Shown here: piece by piece, positions 1 through 12,800 of the stretch
Layout: each line of letters begins with the position of its first letter
How positions within the stretch are numbered: the stretch's first letter is position 1
NCBI GenBank assembly: GCA_023055425.1
Contig: JALGPY010000002.1
Coordinates: 140,489,927 to 140,553,926, forward strand
Reading direction: 5' to 3'
DNA from: Linanthus parryae
Lineage: Eukaryota > Streptophyta > Magnoliopsida > Ericales > Polemoniaceae
Length of the DNA: 64,000 nucleotides
Position numbers and translations under genes: made by a program
The notes under the pieces: generated by a model
Databases searched by the model: none
The model's input: the letters and a program-made list of their open reading frames with translations, nothing else
What the model was told of the DNA's origin: nothing

Positions 1-429
1 CCACTTCCAATCGACGCCTAACGGTCCGACCGAGCCTCCAGAAGACTCAGCCGAACCCAGAAACGCTCCAATCACCGGCGTCGAGCTCCGTCTCCGGTGT
101 CGCCGTTCGGCCACCCGACCTGATTCAATTCTTGACCGATTCGCGTAATTTTTGGTACCGGTATGCTCTACTCTTCACCCTGAGTTGATTTACATAATCA
201 AAATCGTATCTTGATGCTTATATTCACATTTAGATTGATCAAATTGAATATTCATGCTTAGGGTGAGGTAGATGTCATTTTCAGAAACTATTTTAGTTTT
301 AATTGGGGGGTATTTCTGCTATTTCAGTAAAAATTGGGGGTTTCTTTGCTATTTAGCAATCTGATAATATAAAAATAAAATAAAAATATAATTTTAAGGT
401 TTAAATTAATTTCTACACTTTGTAACTAT
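1..429. other. No gene recognised; edge sequence
   Basis: The first 160 bases are GC-richer than what follows and could be the edge of a transcribed unit that continues to the left, but no long frame or known motif supports this. The remainder is AT-rich with two G-runs near 305 and 337. Confidence 0.3.
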
Positions 430-1070
<641 letters not shown>

Positions 1071-2745
1071 TATCGATAAAATAGGAAGTAGCTAAATAGA
1101 ATTTATTTTCTTGAAAATAAACAAGCACAAAAGCATGACTTGTAATTCGGTGTATTTTAAATTTATTGGCAAATAAGAAATAATTTAGAATTTAGAATTA
1201 ACGGTTTTCTCAATTAATAACAAATGTTTATTTGTACTAATAAAAAATAATAATTTATCCCAACTTGTATTTGTTCACTAAAAATATTATAAATTGTTTC
1301 CATAATTAATTTTATAAATTTGATAAATAAGTGGCTAAATTCATAATATTAGTTACTAAATAATTTACTGGTTACTTAAAAATATATATGTTGATAAAAT
1401 TAATAATTATTAAAAGTTTATAGACTTAAATTATGTGTTTCTATATAATATTAAAATTTAGAATATTATTAGAAATATAAATACATATATAGGGAGAATT
1501 AAAGAGATTTCAAATAAAACCTGTTAGTGTTGAAAGAATCTCCAATTGTATATTTGTATCGATAAACTCGTGATCGAATAAAGAAATGTAGAGGGTAGGT
1601 GACAAGTTTGTAGACGAGGGCCACATGACGTTCTAGGAGACTTTACGTGCTAAGGATCGAGGTAAGTAAATATGCATAGCCTAGCGTGCCTAGCTCCTTT
1701 CGTGTCATAATGTGATTTTAATATTTGTCTCAAAATGTGTTTGGTGATATATCTGTTTTACTTGAGATTGCTTACGCTTTGAAACGTTTTCTTGAAATCG
1801 TCACACGAAAATAATAAAACGTAATAACGTAAAGTGGAAAGAGTTGTTTAGGAGAAACTTATTATTATTGTCGTGTTGACTTCGGTCACTCGACCCCTAT
1901 TATTTTAACCCGGTCCCAACCTGCCGGGTGTCTCCATGTACTCACCCCTATGGCTGCAAGAAGTCTTTGGGGGATGCCGGTAGTTAAGGTCATGGTAGCT
2001 CGTGATAGTATAGTAGATCTTTTCTTGTATCAACAAAGTTAAAAGAGCTTTTCTATGAGATAAGGAAGTTATGAATAGAAAGAAGAAAGGATCGGGATAT
2101 TATTTCCCGTTATAGAATAAAAGGGAAAGTTACAAAGATAATAATTTTATTTACATTCTTATTTGTTCATCGAGTTACACTTTTGTGACTCATTCCTTCT
2201 GTGGTTTTAGCATAAAATAAAATGATGCTCTATCCTCCGTTTTACAAGCTAGGGTGTTTACTTACTCAGTACTTTATGCTGACTTTAGAAAACTGCGGTC
2301 TTTGTTTCCTTCCCCCGCATTCTTAGAAGAAGATGACTATGGCATGACGGGGTACGAGACTCACTAAGGAGGTTCCGTCACGAGTTGTAAAATAGTTTGA
2401 ATAATGTTAGCATAATGTATAATAGAAACGTATGACAGAATCAAGTACGTTTTGTAATGTTTAATAGTATGTAATATATATGTTGGGATGTTGTGCTTCT
2501 GATTTTCCGCAATTACATTTTATCATCGTCCTCCCCTTCTCGTTCGAGTCGGATAAGGGGGTCGTTGCAGTCGGCATCCGTCCCAAATAAACTACCCACC
2601 TATGGAGGCTTGTTGGGTGCGGGCTACACTCACATAAACAAACGGATAGAATAGATAAGTTGATTGTACAAGACATAAACATAATATACAGAACAATGTG
2701 TAATACAGGTTGCAAACCATTGAAGAATGTTGTAAACCCTAGCTC
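1071..2745. other. AT-rich spacer followed by LTR-like sequence
   Basis: From 1071 to about 1500 the sequence is AT-rich and featureless. From about 1560 to 2600 composition is more balanced, with short stretches (near 1610-1670 and 1905-1960) that resemble the LTRs of plant chromovirus-type gypsy elements. No TG...CA ends, target duplication or primer-binding site could be fixed, so this is only an impression. Confidence 0.3.
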
Positions 2746-2866
2746 GGTGCTTTAGGATTTTATCCAGAAAGGGTTTAGGTGCTTTAAGTTGTTATCCAGA
2801 TAGGATTAGGGTTTATGTGCTCTAGGGTTTTATCCAATTATGGTTTACAGATCAGGTGCTTTACAT
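2746..2866. repeat. Degenerate 32-39 bp tandem repeat
   Basis: Four copies begin with GGTGCTTTA or a close variant at 2746, 2778, 2816 and 2855. The first three continue into a TTATCCA segment and a GGGTTTA-like tail. The TTTAGGG-like piece recalls the plant telomere unit but is embedded in a longer repeat. Confidence 0.7.
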
Positions 2867-2879
2867 TTCACTTCTTAGT

Positions 2880-4289
2880 TTCAAAACAGACCATGCTACT
2901 AGCTAGGTTTCTTAAGATTGAGCTTCGTTGTGATTGAATGAATTTAACTTTTTTATGACAAACATATTGTGTAAAATATGTAGTTAACATGATTTTACAT
3001 TGTTGAAGTTGTACAATTTGTATCATAACACATTTTAGAAAAAATGAGCTTCTCCAACATTGGAATAAGTATAATATTTCATATTGAAATTATAAAGTTT
3101 AGAGATTTTCAATAATGTTTACACAGTTATCTATTTTCTTTTGCAGGTTACCCAAAGGCTCAAGACTAATATCTGCATTTAACCTATGTGAACATGGTTG
3201 TTTCTCCTTTACATTTGACTCATAGTTTAACTTTGAGGTATTTGGGGTAAAATACATGTATCCACATATTTTTAAATATTTAATGTCTAAATATTTTGCA
3301 AAAATATTAAAATAAAATACAGAATACAAAACTTGGATACATAGTTTAATACGTTAGATGTGAAGATGTGACAAAACACATCAATTCTACAATCGTCCAA
3401 ATTGAAACATATTGTTCTGGGAGATAGGTAACACAATATTGCCGGTTACCTTCACTCTTATAGTGGACAATCATACTTATGTGTTTCACAGGGCTACAGT
3501 TGATGACAACTTAATATACAACATCATTGAACATAAGGTACCACACTTTAAATTGGTAGTATCCCCTTGTATCATTCCATTGGCATTGACTATATATTGT
3601 AGTATTGCTTAGTAGATACGTGGTTATGGCATCTTGCCTATGGTACTATCACACTTGTATATTATGGGAATGATCCATTGACCAAATTTCATCACATAAA
3701 TATTATTGTATTCGCTTCCATGCTTGAATTACAATGTGTTGTATAGTATATATATGTAAGTTTCATCCATTTATTATAATGGACCATCAATCCTAGGTGG
3801 TGATTGGATTGTTAGGTGAGGACATCCTCATACGGATGGTCATTTACCCATAGCTATCATAAGTACATTACAAATGATATTCACTTGTCATATATATGGA
3901 AGATTCATACTTGCATTATAATGTCTTGTATAGCATGTACGGAAGATTCATGTTTGCATTAGAATGTAAAATAAGTCTTACATTTTGTGGGGTTATTAAG
4001 TGAGAACATCTTATTAAATATGTTTATTGGCCAAAATATATCACACACATATTTCTACATGTTATTTTGAACGAGAAGGACAACATGATATAAAAACTAA
4101 GTCCAAAAACTCTTCGGACTGTTTAATATTTTATTTGAAAGTTCTTGAATACTATCCAAAGTGTCTATACATTTTTCTGCAGTAAACAGTGTTAACTATG
4201 TTTCTCTTGTTAACTTTTGGTGGTATAACATTAAATTTCGCGTGTTTATGCTCATTATTAGGCCTTGAGCCGTAACAAATAAAACCAAG
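2880..4289. other. No gene recognised
   Basis: AT-rich sequence. A 66-codon frame at 3412-3612 (+) has no domain I recognise. It precedes the FAR1-like relic on the same strand and could be an unrecognisable upstream part of it. Confidence 0.4.
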
Positions 4290-5262
4290 AATTTCCGTAT
4301 GCAGTCATGTTATACACTAGGATCGTGTATGCAAAGTTCAAGGAGCAAGCAATGAAGGTACAATACTACAAATCTGTTGACATTCAACAGCTACCTGAAT
4401 ATGAAATGGATGCAATCTATGTAACAAAGGAGAAGGAGAGGGCATCTCTAGTAAGTTCATACAATACACTATATGTTATTGTCGCTTTACAATTTTATCT
4501 TCTTGTTTTAGGATTCTTTCCAGAACTGCAATTGAAATATCTGATGTTCTTTGTTTACTGAGCAGTTCTTTCCAGTACTAGTTTATTTTCCTCAGTATTT
4601 AATGTTTCTATCTGAAATGTCAAATGAAATATCTGAGTGGCTTGAATTTTGTTCTGTCATCACACCACTCGCTATCAACGAGATAATAGCATGCTCTATT
4701 GTTTCTGCATGAGGTTTGGGTCATCGCCGATGGGTTGTGGCTACATTATTTTTGTGCTCTTCCATAAAGGAGTTCAATTTATTCCGGAAATGTTGTTATC
4801 AAAACGATGGCAAAAGACAGATAGTGACTTCTACATGAATGATCCAACCATGAAGGACCCGAAAACAAGACGGTGTGACGATCCGAAAACCCATGCATTT
4901 AGTTGGGGTTGCATGAAGGTAAAAATTGAGTTGATTAGTGACTTGGGTGGAACATCACAAGAAACTTACGACTATTGGCGAGAACATGTTGACTTGATGA
5001 TATGAAGTCTCAAGAACATTATTTTGAAGCAAGAAAATGAAGAGCTTGTGGTTAATATCAACTCGCAAGAGTATGCTCGGTAAGAGCTTCATCCAAAGGG
5101 GATACAAAACCCAAAAGGAGCTTCAAAAATGTTCGAAAGAAGTGCGAGAGATGTCAAGAATATGGACACAATCGAACTACATGCCCGAATACTTCAGTTG
5201 GTGTTTCTGATCAATATGTCGGCCAATCGCAATCGCAAGCCCTAGCTCAATCAACATAATAA
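4290..5262 (+). pseudogene. FAR1-related (FRS/MULE-transposase-derived) gene relic
   Basis: Two open pieces and a third, frame-shifted one resemble successive parts of the C-terminal half of FAR1/FHY3-related proteins. The piece at 4307-4561 resembles the segment after the MULE transposase domain. The piece at 4649-5005 resembles the SWIM zinc-finger region, with Cys residues followed by GVQFIPEMLLSKRW, a stretch typical of FRS proteins. At 5130-5210, in another frame, lies a CX2CX4HX4C knuckle (CERCQEYGHNRTTC). The expected SWIM CxH is damaged, stops and frame changes separate the pieces, and no N-terminal FAR1 DNA-binding domain is present. FAR1 proteins are transcription factors derived from Mutator-like transposases, so this may be either a dead host paralogue or a MULE remnant. 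Confidence 0.65.
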
Positions 5263-5834
5263 ACGATGATTTCCAACGTCAAATACAACTAGCTTGAGGG
5301 AATGAGTGACCAGTACTCTTTCGGGGGTGTTGGGGATGACTGTGTTTGATTTATTCAAGGATTATATTAAATGTTTGCATGTTTTTATTAAGTACCTTGA
5401 TATTTTTATCCGTTATTTGGTCTTTTTTGTCTAATGTTTTAGTGTGCCATCCGGTTCTATGCGTGTTTATCCGCTGTTGTGAAATTTTGATAATTTATGA
5501 ATCCGTCTCTTTGCATTATTATCCGATTCAACGCTTTTTTATCCACTGGGGGTGGTGACCTGCTAGAACCGGTCACCTCCCCATTAAATTCCGTATTTTT
5601 TTTTGTCTTGTAGTGGGGGGATTGCACCCCACCCATAGGACTTACACTAGACAGACCCTTTAATTCCTCTTCACCCTACAACACTTATGGTTATTTTGAA
5701 ATGAAGAAGTTTTGAATGGAAATTTCATAACCCCCGAAGCTTCATTAATAACCCTTGGTCATTTGTTAGTCAGTTTGAAGAAAACAAGCAATTTAACCTT
5801 TCCCCGAAGCTTCATTAATAACCCTTTGTCATTT
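5263..5834. other. Intergenic, with a 35-bp direct repeat
   Basis: No gene. A direct repeat of about 35 bp (core CCCCGAAGCTTCATTAATAA) occurs at 5731-5765 and 5801-5835 with a period of 70. The right copy abuts the MITE-like element that follows. Confidence 0.7.
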
Positions 5835-6112
5835 GTTTGGTATGACTTATAAGTCACTTATAAGTCAGTTCTAGATTATAAGTTGAAGACAACTTTTTAT
5901 ATGGTTAAAATCATCAATTATGTGGCTGGTAGTAAACACTCAAGGGCATAATGGTAATCAACATTAAACAATAAAATTGACTTATTAATTGCTTTTCAGT
6001 TGCAAAACTTTTTCACCAAACACACACAACTTTTTTCTACAACTTTTTTGTCACAGAATTTTTTGGCAACAACTTATAAGACAACTTAAGTTGCAAATAA
6101 GTCATATCAAAC
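5835..6112. mobile_element. MITE-like element, 278 bp, inverted ends
   Basis: The left end GTTTGGTATGACTTAT is mirrored by the right end, which reads GTTTGATATGACTTAT on the other strand. Further inward both sides carry imperfect ACTTATAAG/CTTATAAGTT motifs. No open frame and no clean target duplication were found, so the superfamily is undetermined. Confidence 0.65.
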
Positions 6113-6504
6113 TCCTCCATATACATTTTTTTTATCAAGTTGTCATATACGTTTTTTATGTTCTAACTTTTTGTAAGAATTTTTGTACACCTAGACTTTT
6201 GTAGTTTTTCAGTAACCTTAACCAAAAATAAACTTTTTTGGGAAGGGTGGTTTAGTAAACCCCAACCAAATGAAATGCAGTGCATGCGTTGACCGAAATC
6301 AGGTGTTTGTTCGTCCAGTGCTCTGCTGGGCTATTTTGGTGCACTGCTTTCATTTTCAGTTTACAAAAATACTCAGTGACTGGTGGACCCCACCCGCCCA
6401 CCCACCGGAAAACAACCAACCACAATCAACCCCTTCCTTATTTTCGGTTCCCGATTGAGTTAATTATAACCCCTAAACCAGAACTCCCAAACAACCAAGT
6501 ATAG
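6113..6504. other. Spacer; no gene
   Basis: Poly-T/C-rich sequence with two overlapping short frames (6270-6458, 6280-6504) that look incidental. It ends at the target site of the LINE-like insertion. Confidence 0.5.
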
Positions 6505-7130
6505 CATGTACCATTAACTCCTAAAGCGGAATGCTGATCTTGCTAGAGCTTTCTCTCACTAGTTTCTCTCACTAGATTTTCTCTTTGTTTCTCACCATGT
6601 TCTCTTCCATCATTCCTCTCTTTCTTTTTCTTGATTCTTGCTCACTTCATTTAATTTATTTTCTTCTTTTCCATAACTTCTGATCACCTTCGGGTTTCAA
6701 GTGTTGAAGTGTGGTCAGTTGATCATCAAGAGGGTAGATTTTCTTCTGGGATTCTGACGCCAACAATGATGGGCTTTGGTAATCATCACTTGGAGGAGTT
6801 CGGAAGTTGCGTGGAAGGGGAAGTCTAAGAGATCATCACTTCCTTGGTACTGGATTGGGGAAGAGATTGAGTGATAAAGTGGGTTTTTGGTTGTTCTTGC
6901 ATGGCTTAACCAGGGTGTAGGTCTAACCGATAGGGTTTAGTCTTGACTGCACCGTCCATTAGCTAGGGTCTTCCCTCAGGTCTTGCATGCCACCCTCTTC
7001 AACCAATTGTTCGTCTCTAGGGTTTCTTTTAGTGTATAGCTACCTAGTTTAGGTTTCTGCAACCTAGTGTTTTAAGGGTTTTCTTCTCTCTCTTTTCTTC
7101 CTTATTGTCTGTGTTCTTTCTGTTCTTTCA

Positions 7131-7900
7131 ATGGATATCCACTCGCCTGGTTCTAGCCCTGATTACCAGATCTTTCATCCTAACTTCATTCCCCTGCCGA
7201 GACAAGGACCTACGATGTTTGTCAGCCCGACTATTGTCTCTTCTCTTCGAAACCTTTGGCATAACACTCTTGTTGACAAATTCTTGGATGAGACCCCGCC
7301 ACCCTCAGCTGTTGTACAAGAGGAGGTGCATTCCAACTGGGGAACCCTTAATATGGTGGTGGTGGAGAGAAAACATGATGTCTTCCTCTTCCATTGCTTG
7401 GACCACCAAGACAAAGAGGCGTTATCAAAGGAAAAGTTGGTGTTTGTCAGAGGAAAGACACTTTTTCTCAAAGAAAGGGAACATAACCTGGTTTTAGTAG
7501 AACTTGATTTTCCCACAACGGAGGTTTGGCTTCAGGTACATGGAGTACCTATGGAGTACTTTGTCTTCCATTTAGCGGAGGACCTGGGAAAGCTGGCTGG
7601 GGAGGTTCTGGAGATTGATTGGAGTGATCAACGGGTGGTCAACATGGACTTTTTCCGGATACGCATCAGAATTAACCCACAACAGCAACTAATGCCAGGG
7701 TCGTTTCTTCATTTGCTGGATGGAGTCCCAAGATGGTTGTTTTTCAGGTATTAACGTCTCTTTAAGATTTGCATGAGGTGTGGTAGAGTGGGTTACAAAC
7801 TTAACCACTGTGATTGGGAAGAATGGATGGTTTTAGACAACCTTTTTAAAGGTATCAGGAGGCAGGTTTTGGAGATGTCTTACCGGTTCTGATTCGAAAT
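7131..7900 (+). pseudogene. LINE ORF1-type protein: DUF4283 plus zinc knuckle, broken
   Basis: The 207-codon open part (7131-7754) contains the plant LINE ORF1 domain DUF4283, recognisable by VWLQVHGVPMEY, an LGKLAGEVLEIDW stretch and a closing FFRY. Family members continue RYERL..C..CG..GH. Here the codon after RY is TAA, where Glu (GAA) is usual, and in the same frame the knuckle follows as CMRCGRVGYKLNHC (about 7770-7812), with Tyr in place of the metal-binding His. Further stops follow by about 7890. ORF1 proteins bind the element's RNA. The ATG at 7131 follows a long CT-rich leader. The gene is probably dead. Confidence 0.8.
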
Positions 7901-8766
7901 GATTTCCCGTTTCTCACTCCACGTTTGCGGGCGTTTAGGGTTTATGGGCCAAATAGAACTACGAAGCTTTTGGTTCATGATGTAAATGATCCAATTGGCC
8001 CTGTTTCACCGTCTTTTATATATGCAAACCAGGATCTGGTATTTAATGTGAGTTCCTCTTCATCCTCTGCTGGTTCCGATGAGGGTTCGTGGATCTTATG
8101 GACTCATCGGATTCTGAAGACTCTTCGTCTCCAGTTCCAGCGTTCCATTCCTCCACTTCGGTTCTTTCCCCCATATCAGTTCATTCCTCCCCCCCCCACC
8201 CAACCACAATGTGCGGTTAATGGAGCCTGAATCTACCCTGGGGATTCTGCAACAAGCAACCATTTAACTTAGATCATTAATTGCGACTGGTGAAATCCTG
8301 GCGGAAAGAATTCAAGGGACGGAAGAGGAAGAGGTGCCTTTAGGGTTTCCAGAAGGTGAAGTGCATGTGAGAAGGGGGCCCATAGAGGAAGAATTTCATT
8401 GCACACGTTTCCCAAGCGTGCATGTTGGCGACTCTTCAGAAGTTTCAAGACAGCCAGGGGGGATGAATTACTTCGGCCAGTCAACCAACCGTCCTCTCTC
8501 CAACCGTTGCGTTTCCCGATGGAAGGGACTATAAAATGCAAGCAAGTGTGTGAAGAGGAAGTTTTTGCCAAAATGGATAAGGGAGAGAGTTCAACCAACA
8601 GAGAGAAAGCAGGGAAAGGGTTAGAGATGGAATCTGAAGCAAGTGCTGGGAAGTTTGCTATTGAAGCGGCCGGGTGCCAGAAGGAGGAATAGTTATCAAC
8701 TGGAGATCTGGGCATGAATAAAGTCACTGGCAAAGAGAAGGATGTGCAGGAGAAGGGAAAAACAGT

Positions 8767-9270
8767 TTGGCTTTGATCCCAGTGGTGGATGTTGACCCAC
8801 TGTTAATGATTCCAGCGTTTAAAATGGAGATCTCGAGTTTTGAAGACTTTTTTGATGATGAGGATTCAAAATGGGAGTTAGGAGCGGAGGCTATGGAGGA
8901 AATCATGGATAGGAAGGTGGAAGCTTTGGAGGCAATGATTCCACTTATTGCAGATCCAGGGGTTCACATGCATGGGTCCCCTGGAGTGATTGTTATTAGT
9001 GATGAAGACAATGAGGATGGTGGCAGTAATTTTCAGGCGATGGAGGAAGAGAGCAAGGCTGGAAGCAAGAAGGTTATGAAGATGGCATCTTTGCCACCCA
9101 GGAAGAGGAAGCAATGGCGAAGGGAGAGCGAAGGCAGTCAGGGTAAGAAACCGCGTCTTTACCGTGTCCCACATCTAGTGAATCCTCCAGATGGACTGGA
9201 CGAGCTTGCTGAGGACACAAAGTTGGCCGCTGAAGTGGAAGAGGAAGCTGCTCGATTTGGCAAAGATTAG
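8767..9270 (+). CDS. C-terminal open region of the ORF1-only element
   Basis: A 167-codon frame on the element's coding strand, about 190 bp before its 3' end. The first two thirds are acidic (runs such as FDDEDSKWEL and ISDEDNEDGG). A basic patch resembling a nuclear localisation signal follows (PPRKRKQWRR), then an Ala/Glu-rich end. No catalytic domain is recognised. Its position after the DUF4283 and knuckle region suggests it is the C-terminal part of the same ORF1, now separated by stops. A separate start at 8767 is not supported by anything beyond the frame. Confidence 0.4.
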   Translation: MALIPVVDVDPLLMIPAFKMEISSFEDFFDDEDSKWELGAEAMEEIMDRKVEALEAMIPLIADPGVHMHGSPGVIVISDEDNEDGGSNFQAMEEESKAGSKKVMKMASLPPRKRKQWRRESEGSQGKKPRLYRVPHLVNPPDGLDELAEDTKLAAEVEEEAARFGKD

Positions 9271-9469
9271 TCAATGTTATCACTGTATTTCCATTAAGTT
9301 GATGCAAAATGTTAGCTGCTACAATGATGTTTTGAGTCGGTTAGGTTCTTGAAGTTGTCTGCTTGTTTGCTTGGCCCTTGCCTGCTTCTCGTTGCAGGCT
9401 GGGGTTTGTGTTAAATTTTTTGTTTTTAATGTTATTCTAGCTTTCTTTTAAAAAAAAACATGTACCATT

Positions 9470-9894
9470 CAATTTCCAAATAATAGCAACTGCCTGTTCT
9501 AACAATGCTGACAAAAGTGCACTATGTTGTTAATCCAACAAACATCAAAATTAAACAAACTAAGGAGGCCTATTCTCATGATCGTCACATTTTGCAATTA
9601 AATCATGAGATTGTGTTAATCTTAACCGCAAAATTGACCATATCAAAGCAGCTTCTAATAAAGGCATCAATATTATTTCCTGCATAAATCTGCAATTAAT
9701 AGCTTTCTACTGGAATAGATCATATGAACTGAATAAAAGAAGAAACCTATACAATAGGTAAGCCATGAGTAATCCAGAATCACCTGAAGGGCAACTTTAA
9801 CAAATTTTATATAACTAAAACAATCCTATGTAGCTAGGAGTATATAACACAGTCCCTTTCCCCCAAGGTCAGATGATGCAACAACGACTTTCTT
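9470..9894. other. 3' flank of the BSD-domain gene
   Basis: AT-rich sequence between the retroposon and the last BSD exon, probably containing the gene's 3' UTR, read on the minus strand. No other gene is supported. Confidence 0.5.
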
Positions 9895-12800
9895 CTATAA
9901 CTGGTGCTCATCTTCAACATCCTGCAACATGTAGCAAACCCTTAAACATCCTGAACTATACTATCCAACATGGTATAAGATACATCAATGCATCAGTAAA
10001 CCCTTGGACAAATGTTTTGTACTTACTGAACTGCCGATCTTGTCAAAATCATCATCAAAAGCATCGTCATCTCCATCTGAAAATCCAGATTGAAAAGAAA
10101 CATATTAAATTTCTAGCTACTACAGATCCATGTTGATTTCTCATATCTAAACTAGCGAACATAAATAATTATCTTCATTTATTTGAAGGACCTGATCTTA
10201 TAGCAGCAAAAGTTCAACAGAGCTTAACATTAGATGACAGAAATTTTCCTTACCGGGGGGGGGGGGGCTAGCCCGTGGCCCCTCTTAACTGTTTTTTTGC
10301 CTCTCATTATTCAGTATCAACAATTTTGAAAAAAAATGAAGTATTAAGAGGTTGGCCCACACATGTCTCATAAAGAGAAATGATGGACTTATCTTGAATT
10401 CTTACAATTCAAGTCCATGTCCAATTCAAACACTAAGTCTTGCTAAAGAGTCCTGCTATATGATATGTGTTCTTTCCAAATAAATAAATGAAATAAAGTA
10501 ATACTACTAGACTCTTCAGATGTGAAAACAGTAGAAACTATGATTAAGGTTAAGAGAATGATAAGAGTCCAAATAAAAAAATAAATGAAATAAAGTAATA
10601 CTACTAGACTCTTCAGATGTGAAAACAGTAGAAACTATGATTAAGGTTAAAAGAATGATAAGAGTCCAAATAAAAGGAAAAGCAACACAGTATCTTAAAA
10701 GAAGAAGACGGGATCAAAAAGAAAAAATATAAGAAAAAAGAATAAAATCAAACCAAGCGTTTCTCAAATAACGCCAACGCCTCATCTGGCGCTCGTCTTT
10801 CTTGACGCCTGATCGTCTCCTCTCCAAATGAAATACTCTATTATTTCGTTTCTGTTTTTCGCACCATGTTTACTTTGTTAGTATCTGGATAGTATTTTCT
10901 TGGTTTGCTCTGTGACTCATTGACTTTTTATCATCCAATGCGAGTTCCATGTCTCATTATCTTCTGATGTTTGTTGTATTTTCTAATAGTTAAATGCGGA
11001 TTAGTGAGAAATTGTACTTGATAGTTACATATCTCAACCTCTCAATTATTATTGGGAAGAAAACAATCACTATTTTTTTGAGGATTAAAAACATTAATAT
11101 TGATTAATTCCTTGTGAGAAAATATTCTTTAAGGTGTATCTCTCATGATCCCTCTAGTAGTAATCTGGATGGACTAGTTTGGTTGGTGATGAAAAATTAG
11201 AGCTTATGATTTTAGATATTATGATGTGTCTCTTGGCCCCCTCATCGCTGAAATCTTGCGTCCGCCACTGTTCCTTACGGGAGCATTATTTGAAGTTAAC
11301 ATCAAAATACAACTATCGAACAAAAACCTGACGTGACTAAACCGTTCACTTTGAATTATCTCTGCCAGGAAATCGACAACATCACACACTTTCTAAACAC
11401 ACACGGAAAGCTTATTTTGAATACTGCTGTCCAATTGAATTTTGTGAAATGAGTATCCAGTAAGTAGTAATTAGACATTCATCATCAAGTCACTGCACTA
11501 AATCATAGTTTGACGGAGTATAGAGTTAAGGTTTATCGCTCTAAATCCAAAAGACAACTATGACTTACATAGACCCGAATGCACGCTGACTCGAATTACA
11601 TGATGTGCACATTCTTTTCTGGTAGTCCGTAGTTCAGACATCGCTGTTTGGTGCCAATGTGATAACCAATAAGTTAATTCGAAAAATTACAGTGGTATCT
11701 TTTTGGGGTTGAGTAAGAACACACTGTGCAGTAACGTTAGCAGTTAGTTTTAATACATGTTCAGATAAGATCAGACAGGCATCCTACAAACTAGTTTTAC
11801 TCTCTTAATTATCCAAAAGCAAAGCAAAATGCAATATTATTATCAGTAACATCAACATTAGACTTCAATTCAACTCTTTTGGATAGAAGGGGGGCATTAT
11901 AATGGTTTAATGTATTCTTCATCTCAGCCACTCCAAAAGTGAAGTACAATAAACAAGATCATGGACAGGGGGAAGTTGATAAAGCAAGTTACCTGGACCT
12001 AAGTCACCATCCTCAAGATCACCCAGAAGAAACGAATCCAAATCCTGCTCAGCCGTTGAAGAAGTTGAAGTCAAACTCTTTTGCTTGGCTGGAGTCATTA
12101 GTGGGTTGTGGGTGTCTTCAATTATTGCCTCTTGCTTAAGTTTCTCCTCCTTTCTTTGCTCTGCTTCTTTGACCTTGAGGTCCTCCACGTACTGCCTCTC
12201 ATATCTGATTAAGAGAACAAACGTAAGACAACTATTTTCATACTGTAAAAAATTCTCAAATAAGACCCTCTGCATGGTCTACAAATTAAAGTTATCTGAA
12301 AATTCATATCAGATAAGAGTTCCCCTTACGTCCCCACATGAGTGCTCACAAGAGTGAAATAAATCCGCCAGAACCTCCCATCTTTCATGTGGCGTGGGCA
12401 TAGTTCATATCTCAATCTTGAAATTTCCTGAAAACAATAAGGCTATTCAATAAGGCTATTCATTGATCACCAGCTTCTCTTGCATCTATATCGACAGATG
12501 AATTTGTAATTATTATTCATTACATCACTTAATCTCTACTATAAACCAAGATTAGGGAATGAAACACAACATATACTCGTTTGGTAGTTCATCACGATAA
12601 CTGTTGACTGTATGTCTATATATGGATACAAAATTGATGTTATATATAATATAGAACATCTTCGCCATTTGATTCATTTGTAAGTATTTAATTAACAAAT
12701 TCATTTCCCACTATTTTTCCTTTCCCAACACAAAACTAGGTTCCACACCAAGCTTTAGAGAAGCAGGTTTTTACCTTGACAGTAGTAAGAACAAGAGAAG

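Larger units (their letters stand above)
6516..9458 (+). mobile_element. ORF1-only LINE-like retroposon (2,943 bp)
   Basis: The segment is bracketed by a perfect 11-bp target-site duplication, CATGTACCATT, at 6505-6515 and 9459-9469, and ends in a short A tail (9450-9458). That is the signature of target-primed reverse transcription. Inside lie a 5' leader of about 615 bp with CT-rich runs, an ORF1-type gene with a DUF4283 domain and CCHC knuckle, a further acidic/basic open region and about 190 bp of 3' UTR. There is no endonuclease or reverse transcriptase, so movement must have relied on enzymes from another element. The layout resembles the ORF1-only half-LINEs (HAL1) of mammals. Confidence 0.85.

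Noticed and set aside
2746..2866. Telomere-like TTTAGGG motifs
   Set aside because: Only scattered matches inside a 32-39 bp unit; not an array of the 7-base telomere unit.
12085..12357. 90-codon plus-strand frame opposite the BSD exons
   Set aside because: It is antisense to verified exons 3 and 4 and the intron between them.
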